Source: Candidatus Kuenenia stuttgartensis (GTDB lineage: Bacteria; Planctomycetota; Planctomycetia; Isosphaerales; Isosphaeraceae). From it: a stretch of 13,117 nt of DNA. The translations under genes and the position numbers were made by a program. The notes beneath the pieces were generated by a model. That model made no database searches, was not told where the DNA came from, and saw only the letters and a list, made by a program, of their open reading frames with translations. Positions 7,870 to 13,117 of this stretch are shown piece after piece; position 1 is the first letter of the stretch, and each line of letters starts with the position of its first letter. Location: assembly GCA_945872325.1 (NCBI GenBank), contig CAMBZY010000033.1:1-13117 (forward strand). Direction: 5' to 3'.

Positions 7870-10395
7870 TCAAGCCTCGCCTGCAATGGTTTCCAGGCTT
7901 GGGATTGGCTCGACAGGTTCCGGAATGATCACATCGAAGCTGCCGCGCTGCATGACAGTCAGGCCACGGCCACCACGACGGGTCACTGGATAACGGGTGG
8001 AGCGAATCACTTGCTCGGCTCCACGGTTCGATTTGACGGTCAGTCCTTCGCGTTTTTTATCGGCCAGGACAAAGCCCAGAACGCGATCTCCGAACGCCAG
8101 TTTGATCGCAAAAACGCCCTTAGCCGCCCCGCCTACAACCGGGATCTCCCAGACAGCGAAGATAATGACTCGGGCATTGTTTGTGGCCAGGCAGAGGTGC
8201 TCCCGACCTCCAGAGGTGAAGACGTTGAGGATCTCGTCGTTCTCAAACGAGGCAGGGTCAGGCCGCATGAACTGACGACCTTTTCTGGTAGACGGTAAGG
8301 CGTGTGCCGACAACGAAAAACGCAGGCACTTGCCGCCCGCTGAAACCGCCACCCCGTAAGGGCCAGGCGGCGGTGCAGAGACCTCGGCAGGCGTTTCCGC
8401 AGTCAAAACGTCATCCATCAACAGGCCCTGAGTGACTGGCCCGTCGGCCGCTTCCGCAGCACGCGCACCATCCCAAAGCCCAAGCCCCTCAGCTTCAACA
8501 GGTGCATCTTCCTTCGGAGGCGGCTCTTCATGAACGGGCAGGCAGCGTGGGTCGTGAGCCACCACACCAACGAGGCGTTCTCCATCGTCGAATGCGAAAA
8601 ATTTCTGAACCGGATCGCCATGCCCGGTCGTCATCAAAATTTCGTGGGCCCGCATCGTGTAGGCCACGCCGCGATTGGTGAAAAATGTGACGGAAAGCCT
8701 TGCACGACAACGCTGAATCCAGCCCACAGCATCTTCATCGCGGGTCCGGATACCAGCCACATCCGTGAACGATTTCTGGCGCTTGATCCAGCCATCGCGA
8801 CTGACGATCAGCCACGAATCCTCATCAACAATGTAATCTTCCTGCCTGAATTCGATCGCAGCCACAATCGTATTGGCGTCGATTCGGGTGCGGCGGGCAT
8901 CTCCATAAAGTTCGGAGACTTCCACGAGTTCATCGGAAACAATCTTCCAAAGGGCCTTTTGATCGGCAAGCAGACCTTCGATCACGGCCAGACGAGCGCG
9001 GGCCTCTTCCAACTCCGCCAGAATATCAAGAATCTCGAGCCTTCCAAGCCGGTAAAGCTTGGTTTCCAGAATCGCGTCAGACTGTTGCTCGGATAGCCCG
9101 AACCGGTCGCAGAGCTTGGGCAAGGCGTCGGACTTACCATTGGAATCACGGATCAGGACAATGGCCTCGTCGAGATTATCGAAAAGGATCGCAAAGCCTT
9201 CCAGATTATGAATCCGGCGGAGCAGGTTCCTACGCTCATAGTTCAATCGGCGGGTGACGATCTGAAGCCGGAAGTCGAGGAACTGCAACAGAATGCTGCG
9301 CAGGTCAAGCCGTGCAGGCACGGGCACAGACGCTTCATCGGCAGGCAGAAGGCAGGTCAGATTCACCCCAAAGGTGGTCTGTAGAGGCGTATTCTTATAA
9401 AGATAGGCCATGGCAGCTTCGGCCGTGGCACCGGGTGCAAGTTCGAGCTGGATACGGATATCATCGGTCGAAAGGTCTTTAACATTCACCAGTTGCGGAA
9501 CCTGGCCACGACCGATCAAATCGCCAATTTTTTCGACCAATGGGTCCTTCTGGACAGCATAGGGGATGCTGGTCACCCAGACCAGATTTTTCTTGATGGG
9601 ATCCGATTCCCAGGTGCCCCGAACTTTCAGGGAGCCGCTGCCTGTTGCATAAACATTAAGCAGCTCTGCCTTGGTTGCGACAAGAATGCCCCCGGTCGGG
9701 AAGTCTGGGCCGGGTAAAACTTCGACAATTTTTTCTAGCGGTGTTTCACGATCATTCACCAGCAAGAGGAGGGCGTCGATGACTTCTTTAAGGTTGTGGG
9801 GCGGGATATTTGTGGCCATTCCCACAGCAATTCCGGTGGCCCCATTGACGAGCATGTTGGGCACACGGGCAGGCAGCACGACAGGTTCATCGACTGTGGC
9901 GGCATAATTGGCCCTAAAGTCAACGGTGTCCTGGCCCATCTCATTGAGCAGTTCTTCGGCGAACGGCATGAGACGGCACTCTGTATACCGCATGGCGGCC
10001 GGTGGGTCGCCATCGATCGAGCCGAAGTTGCCGTAACCATCAATTAACGGATATCGCAGGGCAAACGATTGGGCCATCCGCACGAGGGCGTCGTAAATCG
10101 ACTGATCTCCGTGCGGGTGATAGCTTTTGATCACTTCCCCGATCACGGCCGCAGACTTTACGTAACGACCATCGGACTTGATCGAAAGATCTGCCCCCAT
10201 GGCGTACAAGATACGTCTTTGAACGGGCTTAAGTCCATCGCGAACATCGGGCAGGGCACGACTCGTGATCACCGAAAGTGCGTAGTGGAGATATCGTGAC
10301 CGAGTGGCATCGGCCAGTGAAACATCTTCAATTTTCGGGTCGGGCGGAGGGGCCTGAATGCCCGCGTTGCCTTGTTTGCGCAGTTTACGTGCCAT
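7870..10395 (-). CDS. Type IIA topoisomerase subunit A (GyrA/ParC family)
   Basis: The protein has 841 aa. It is the breakage-reunion subunit that cuts DNA through a 5'-phosphotyrosine and partners a GyrB/ParE ATPase not present here. Winged-helix and tower domains fill about 25-500: SRALPDVRDGLKPVQRRIL (45-63), YHPHGD (92-97), GNFGSIDGD (122-130) and MRYTECRL (135-142) with catalytic Y137. The coiled-coil region is about 380-490. The C-terminal beta-pinwheel (about 505-815) is abnormal. The first blade lacks a GyrA box (QRRGGKG); a similar TRRGGRG occurs only at 805-811. An acidic, Pro/Ala-rich insert (about 620-678) interrupts the pinwheel. This makes a ParC-like decatenase at least as likely as gyrase, so no symbol is given. 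ATG at 10395 lacks a nearby Shine-Dalgarno; the only AGGAG lies about 22 nt upstream. It heads the unit with dxr, rseP and glgX. Family certain, gyrase or topo IV unresolved. Confidence 0.93.
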   Translation of the reverse strand: MARKLRKQGNAGIQAPPPDPKIEDVSLADATRSRYLHYALSVITSRALPDVRDGLKPVQRRILYAMGADLSIKSDGRYVKSAAVIGEVIKSYHPHGDQSIYDALVRMAQSFALRYPLIDGYGNFGSIDGDPPAAMRYTECRLMPFAEELLNEMGQDTVDFRANYAATVDEPVVLPARVPNMLVNGATGIAVGMATNIPPHNLKEVIDALLLLVNDRETPLEKIVEVLPGPDFPTGGILVATKAELLNVYATGSGSLKVRGTWESDPIKKNLVWVTSIPYAVQKDPLVEKIGDLIGRGQVPQLVNVKDLSTDDIRIQLELAPGATAEAAMAYLYKNTPLQTTFGVNLTCLLPADEASVPVPARLDLRSILLQFLDFRLQIVTRRLNYERRNLLRRIHNLEGFAILFDNLDEAIVLIRDSNGKSDALPKLCDRFGLSEQQSDAILETKLYRLGRLEILDILAELEEARARLAVIEGLLADQKALWKIVSDELVEVSELYGDARRTRIDANTIVAAIEFRQEDYIVDEDSWLIVSRDGWIKRQKSFTDVAGIRTRDEDAVGWIQRCRARLSVTFFTNRGVAYTMRAHEILMTTGHGDPVQKFFAFDDGERLVGVVAHDPRCLPVHEEPPPKEDAPVEAEGLGLWDGARAAEAADGPVTQGLLMDDVLTAETPAEVSAPPPGPYGVAVSAGGKCLRFSLSAHALPSTRKGRQFMRPDPASFENDEILNVFTSGGREHLCLATNNARVIIFAVWEIPVVGGAAKGVFAIKLAFGDRVLGFVLADKKREGLTVKSNRGAEQVIRSTRYPVTRRGGRGLTVMQRGSFDVIIPEPVEPIPSLETIAGEA

Positions 10396-10430
10396 GATCC
10401 GTGGCCAGTGGCCGTCATCTCCTTATGACA

Positions 10431-10445
10431 ACAGGGAAACCCTGT
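10431..10445. promoter_or_regulatory. Short palindrome in the topoisomerase gene leader
   Basis: ACAGGG (10431-10436) and CCCTGT (10440-10445) form a perfect 6-bp inverted repeat with a 3-nt spacer, 36-50 bp upstream of the topoisomerase ATG. It could be an operator or a small leader hairpin. Short enough to be chance. Confidence 0.25.
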
Positions 10446-10485
10446 GTTTTGAATGCCTTGTGTTGAAACAGAGGCACCAGTAGAA

Positions 10486-10553
10486 CGAACTCTTGTGAGG
10501 CTTCGAGACGCTAGACTACGGTTTTTGCATCGTAATCGCAAGAGATAAGAAGT
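10486..10553. repeat. Remnant related to the MITE-like element
   Basis: CGAACTCTTGTGA (10486-10498) matches 12 of 13 bases of CGAACTCTTGCGA (876-888) inside copy A, in the same orientation. The end of the segment, TCGCAAGAG (10536-10544), is nearly the reverse complement of its beginning, CTCTTGTGA (10490-10498), so the piece can fold back on itself. It sits directly upstream of copy B and looks like a decayed fragment of the same family. Confidence 0.45.
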
Positions 10554-10566
10554 CGTACCCGTCACT

Positions 10567-10739
10567 TAGGAACAGGCCGGAAATAAATTCCCGTCTTTAA
10601 AACCAACCAACTGGCATAAGCGTTAAGACCGGCTAGGAACCAGCGTGGTAGCCCACGGTTTCGGCGTCTTACAAAACCAATCGGGGCTATCGCCAAGACC
10701 GGCTAGACAACAGCCGCAGATAAGATGACTGAAGTTATT
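10567..10739. mobile_element. MITE-like element, copy B, inverted relative to copy A and degenerate at its right end
   Basis: The left end TAGGAACAGGCCGGAAATAA (10567-10586) is the same terminal repeat as in copy A. Bases 10673-10719 match the reverse complement of 895-940 at about 41 of 47 positions, and GCCCACGGTTTCGGCG (10651-10666) matches the reverse complement of 974-989 at 15 of 16. The order of blocks shows that B lies in the opposite orientation to A. The right end keeps GAAGTTATT (10731-10739) but loses the outer GTTCCTA, so this copy is truncated or diverged. AAGACCGGCTAG occurs twice inside (10625 and 10695), a short direct repeat. No open frame of note. It lies in the 590-bp gap between the divergent topoisomerase and lipoprotein genes. 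Confidence 0.65.
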
Positions 10740-10792
10740 AACAGCAATACTTTAGCCCGCTTAAAATTATCACTTTTTTTAATGCTGTTTTC

Positions 10793-10821
10793 TTGACGAC
10801 CAATAATGCAGGTATCATAAT
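10793..10821 (+). promoter_or_regulatory. Near-consensus sigma-70 promoter for the lipoprotein/DUF1559 pair
   Basis: TTGACG (10793-10798) and CATAAT (10816-10821) each match the consensus at 5 of 6 bases and are separated by exactly 17 bp. The A/T-rich stretch just upstream (10761-10785) could act as an UP element. Transcription would begin near 10828, leaving a leader of about 158 nt before the GTG at 10986. No riboswitch fold was recognised in that leader. Confidence 0.6.
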
Positions 10822-10972
10822 ATTTATAGTAGCTCTACCCAAGAATCACTACATCTGATATTTGGCATGCGGATTGCTTATTGTCCATCCCATGTGAAAT
10901 CTCCCTTTAGTCACTGTTTTACAGTTTCTTAAGGCTTGTAGTTCCTGTGTGTACCATTTGCATTCCTAAACC

Positions 10973-10976
10973 GGAG
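10973..10976 (+). promoter_or_regulatory. Ribosome binding site that selects the lipoprotein start
   Basis: GGAG lies 9 nt before GTG at 10986. The same frame is open from another GTG at 10947, but that start has no Shine-Dalgarno and would add 13 residues ahead of a normal signal peptide, so 10986 is preferred. Confidence 0.6.
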
Positions 10977-10985
10977 CATCCTCTC

Positions 10986-11210
10986 GTGATCACTGCCAAG
11001 CGAATCATCTCCTCGACTCTTGCTGGTATTCTCTGTTCATTCGTCATGGGTTGTGGCTCGGGTGCTGCACCTGAAGCTGGTGTTCTTGATCCAGGCAAAA
11101 AAGCTGGCATGTCACCTGTCGATAAATCAGGCGATTCCAAAACCGCCAAGCCAGCGGACGCCAAGCCCGCTGAAGAAAAGCCGGCTGATGCCAAGCCTGC
11201 TGCGAAGTAA
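10986..11210 (+). CDS. Small Lys/Pro/Ala-rich lipoprotein of unknown function
   Basis: The protein has 74 aa from GTG at 10986. The N-terminus is a type II signal peptide: K5/R6, a hydrophobic stretch (about 7-20) and the lipobox V-M-G-C with Cys 23, so signal peptidase II cleavage and lipid attachment are expected. The mature part is only about 52 residues and lacks a folded-domain look. It starts GSGAAPEAG and ends in imperfect copies of KPADA/KPAEE/KPADA/KPAAK, a charged flexible tail that could reach into the envelope or bind an anionic polymer. I recognise no domain. Small lipoproteins of this style often precede DUF1559 genes in planctomycetes (family knowledge). The gene is 78 nt upstream of the DUF1559 gene on the same strand with no terminator between them, so one transcript from the promoter at 10793 is likely. 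Function unknown. Confidence 0.75.
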   Translation: MITAKRIISSTLAGILCSFVMGCGSGAAPEAGVLDPGKKAGMSPVDKSGDSKTAKPADAKPAEEKPADAKPAAK

Positions 11211-11288
11211 TCCAAATTCATCCGGCCTCATTCCTGTCCGTCATCCAAGGTCTCTCCAAACTCTCTTGAACCTACTTAGAGGTGATTC

Positions 11289-12383
11289 ATGCGTCGTGCC
11301 TCCCTCAGAAAACGATCAGGCTTCACGCTGATCGAGTTGCTGGTCGTCATTGCGATCATCGCAGTTCTTATCTCATTGCTCCTTCCTGCTGTTCAGTCGG
11401 CACGTGAAGCCGCCCGCCGTGCCCAGTGCGTCAACAACCTGAAGCAACTGGCTCTGGCCGCCGCCAACTACGAATCCACATATTCAGCTTATCCTCCAGG
11501 CCTTTACTGGTCATTGCTGACCGGTTCCTATGCTGGCTATCTGGGCACCAACTGTGGCCCACTCGTTTTGCTGACTCCTCAGATGGAGCAAAATGCCGTC
11601 TATAATGCTGTCAATTTCATGGAGAACATCTATTATCCATCAAATTTGACAGTCAACGGAGTTGGTATCAACAGCCTTCAATGCCCTAGCGATAACGCTA
11701 ATCAGATTCGCACCCTGGCAGCCGACTCCTTCTTCGAGCCCGTTCCAGGTGGCCCTAAGATGGCCTATGCAAGCTATGCTGCAATGGCTGGCCCATGGGT
11801 TGTGAACACTTGGTCAATCCCAGGTGTCGGCTCAGGCGCCCGTGCTTCCCATGGTTCGGCCAAAGCCAACCAAATGGGTATGTTCAATGTTTGTAGCGAT
11901 GTTCGTATCAGCCAAGTGACTGACGGCACCTCAAACACCATCCTATTCTCTGAGCACACTGCTGTTCCACTGGTCGGTTCCGCTCAAAACGACTGGCACT
12001 GGTGGACATCAGGCAATCACGGCGATACCCTGATTTCCTCAGGCTTCCCACCTAACCCACAACGAAAGATCAGCGGTGGCCCTGGCGCCATGGCCTTCAT
12101 CTTCTCGGCATCGAGCATGCACCCAGGTGGGATCAATGCCGCTATGGTGGATGGGTCTGTCCGTTTCGTGAAAGACACAATCCAATCGGCCACACCGATG
12201 GAACCACTTCAATCCGTGAACCCCATCACCAACACCATTCCTGGCTGGGTCCAAATCATCTCCACCGGCACAAGCGGCACTTGGGATCAAACCTTTGCTC
12301 CTAAGCCTGGTGTGCAAATGGGTGTTTGGCAAGCCTTGACTACCCGCAACGGTGGCGAAGTGATCTCAGCCGACGCCTATTGA
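11289..12383 (+). CDS. DUF1559 / H-X9-DG domain protein with type IV prepilin-like N-terminus
   Basis: The protein has 364 aa. The N-terminus MRRASLRKRSG|FTLIELLVV is a prepilin leader: cleavage and N-methylation are expected after G11, with Glu at position 5 of the mature protein (E16), followed by a hydrophobic helix to about residue 33 and SAREAARRAQCVNNLKQLAL (37-56). The rest is the DUF1559 (SBP_bac_10-like) domain ending in MHPGGINAAMVDGSVRFV (277-294), where H278 and D288-G289 give the H-X9-DG signature. These proteins are greatly expanded in planctomycetes and are thought to be pseudopilin-like surface proteins; their job is not settled. AGAGGTGA (11278-11285) is a strong ribosome site. 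The coding region ends 33 nt before an intrinsic terminator, and the gene is probably co-transcribed with the lipoprotein. Family call is firm, role is inference. Confidence 0.95.
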   Translation: MRRASLRKRSGFTLIELLVVIAIIAVLISLLLPAVQSAREAARRAQCVNNLKQLALAAANYESTYSAYPPGLYWSLLTGSYAGYLGTNCGPLVLLTPQMEQNAVYNAVNFMENIYYPSNLTVNGVGINSLQCPSDNANQIRTLAADSFFEPVPGGPKMAYASYAAMAGPWVVNTWSIPGVGSGARASHGSAKANQMGMFNVCSDVRISQVTDGTSNTILFSEHTAVPLVGSAQNDWHWWTSGNHGDTLISSGFPPNPQRKISGGPGAMAFIFSASSMHPGGINAAMVDGSVRFVKDTIQSATPMEPLQSVNPITNTIPGWVQIISTGTSGTWDQTFAPKPGVQMGVWQALTTRNGGEVISADAY

Positions 12384-12416
12384 TTCGGCTAAACGGCTGA
12401 TTCGCATCTAAACATT

Positions 12417-12459
12417 AGCCCCGCAATGCTCTTAAAGTGTTGCGGGGCTTATTGTTTTG
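12417..12459 (+). terminator. Rho-independent terminator after the DUF1559 gene
   Basis: AGCCCCGCAA (12417-12426) pairs perfectly with TTGCGGGGCT (12440-12449) around a 13-nt loop and is followed by TTATTGTTTT (12450-12459). It lies between two convergent genes. On the minus strand the tail is less U-rich, so it serves mainly the plus-strand unit, though it may also help stop transcripts from the CysA-like gene. Confidence 0.88.
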
Positions 12460-12496
12460 ATCCCTGAGATTTTTGGTTTACCGAGATTACCTTATT

Positions 12497-13117
12497 TCAA
12501 ATCACATAATTGATGGCAGTCGCGGCCTTTGACGACTCCTCAAACACCTTGAGATCTCTTGGCCTGACATATACGTCCAGTCCATTTTCAAGACCGAGTT
12601 CCAAGCTGTTGGCTTGAGTGATCTGAACATGCACTGGGGTAGAGTCCGGCAGGATCAGCTCGACCCGGGCCAACCAACCCAGCGGCGTGAGGCGTTTGAT
12701 TCTGGCGGGCCAGCCTGGCAATCCGTTCGGCTCTCGGCTGATCACCAGATCATGGGGACGCACATAAATCGAGCCCCCAGGCGTCCCAGGCAATCGAACG
12801 GGCAGGGGCCGTTCGTTGTCGAGCTGCATTCCAAGGATTGTTTCCGGACGAAGGATATTCACCTGACCTAGAAACTCAGTCACAAATGGGCTGGCAGGTC
12901 GTTCATAAAGCTCTTGTGGAGGCCCAATCTGCTCGATCTTTCCGTGGTTCAAAACCACCACCTGATCACAGACTTCAAAGGCTTCCTGCTGATCATGCGT
13001 CACAAACAGGCTCGTCACATGACTTTCATCGTGCAACCGGCGCAGCCATACACGAAGTTCATCGCGTACTTTGGCGTCGAGAGCACCAAACGGTTCGTCC
13101 AGCAAAAGCACTTTGGG
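12497..13117 (-). CDS. cysA: Sulfate/thiosulfate ABC transporter ATP-binding protein, CysA-like (C-terminal part, truncated by window edge)
   Basis: The 206 visible residues begin inside the nucleotide-binding domain at PKVLLLDEPFGALDAK, giving Walker B plus the D-loop. The H-loop FVTHDQQEAFEVCD follows, and then the CysA-type link ELYERPASPFVTEFLGQVNI. The remainder is a TOBE-like regulatory domain with the paired motifs YVRPHDLVISR and VYVRPRDLKVFE, typical of CysA. The Walker A and signature motifs lie beyond the window. CysA energises sulfate or thiosulfate uptake with CysT/CysW permeases and a binding protein, for cysteine synthesis. The reading frame continues past 13117; the internal GTG at 13111 is not a plausible start. 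The gene ends 38 nt from the terminator of the convergent DUF1559 gene. A molybdate or other anion importer of the same subfamily is the main alternative. Confidence 0.88.
   Translation of the reverse strand, partial: PKVLLLDEPFGALDAKVRDELRVWLRRLHDESHVTSLFVTHDQQEAFEVCDQVVVLNHGKIEQIGPPQELYERPASPFVTEFLGQVNILRPETILGMQLDNERPLPVRLPGTPGGSIYVRPHDLVISREPNGLPGWPARIKRLTPLGWLARVELILPDSTPVHVQITQANSLELGLENGLDVYVRPRDLKVFEESSKAATAINYVI

Noticed and set aside
8530..9096. 188-codon plus-strand open frame
   Set aside because: It is antisense to the topoisomerase gene and has no domain-like pattern.
10947..10985. Upstream GTG start for the lipoprotein
   Set aside because: It has no Shine-Dalgarno and would put a 13-residue non-signal extension ahead of a normal lipoprotein signal peptide.
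10396..10985. Small RNA gene or riboswitch in the divergent intergenic region
   Set aside because: Structure there is accounted for by the MITE-like repeats; no known riboswitch core was recognised.
1..13117. Defence island, prophage or toxin-antitoxin system
   Set aside because: No integrase, nuclease, phage structural, toxin or antitoxin genes are visible; the genes are housekeeping or surface-protein types.

Overview
The window reads as chromosomal DNA of a planctomycete. The best evidence is a DUF1559 / H-X9-DG prepilin-like protein (11289-12383) paired with a tiny Lys/Pro/Ala-rich lipoprotein, an unusual M24-like protein, a Gfo/Idh/MocA oxidoreductase, and an enlarged RseP. Genus cannot be fixed from the sequence alone; moderate GC and gene content fit the Planctomycetaceae. 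I saw no phage genes, CRISPR array, rRNA or tRNA.

Layout. (1) 1-650, minus: N-terminal 216 codons of a Gfo/Idh/MocA oxidoreductase, cut by the window edge. (2) 651-1196: intergenic, holding a 194-bp MITE-like element with terminal inverted repeats (842-1035). (3) 1197-2480, plus: an M24-peptidase-fold protein whose usual metal-ligand positions look lost. It converges on and overlaps the next gene by 18 bp. (4) 10395 down to 2463, minus: a tight unit of four genes, topoisomerase subunit A (GyrA/ParC type), dxr, rseP and glgX, with gaps or overlaps of 33, -13 and -4 nt. dxr next to rseP is a widespread bacterial arrangement; glgX at the 3' end is less usual. (5) 10396-10985: divergent intergenic region with a second, inverted and truncated copy of the 842-1035 element, a smaller remnant, and a near-consensus sigma-70 promoter. 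(6) 10986-12383, plus: lipoprotein and DUF1559 protein, ending at a strong intrinsic terminator (12417-12459). (7) 12497-13117, minus: C-terminal part of a CysA-like sulfate ABC transporter ATPase, cut by the window edge.

The minus-strand unit combines housekeeping jobs (DNA topology, isoprenoid synthesis, membrane-stress proteolysis, glycogen debranching), so co-transcription rather than a single pathway links it. The lipoprotein/DUF1559 pair is a separate surface-protein unit with its own promoter. I found no clear new multi-gene system. The points most worth a second look are the paired MITE-like repeats, the degenerate M24 protein, the RseP with up to four PDZ-like modules, and the topoisomerase A subunit with a misplaced GyrA box, an acidic insert and a Gln in the quinolone-determining region.
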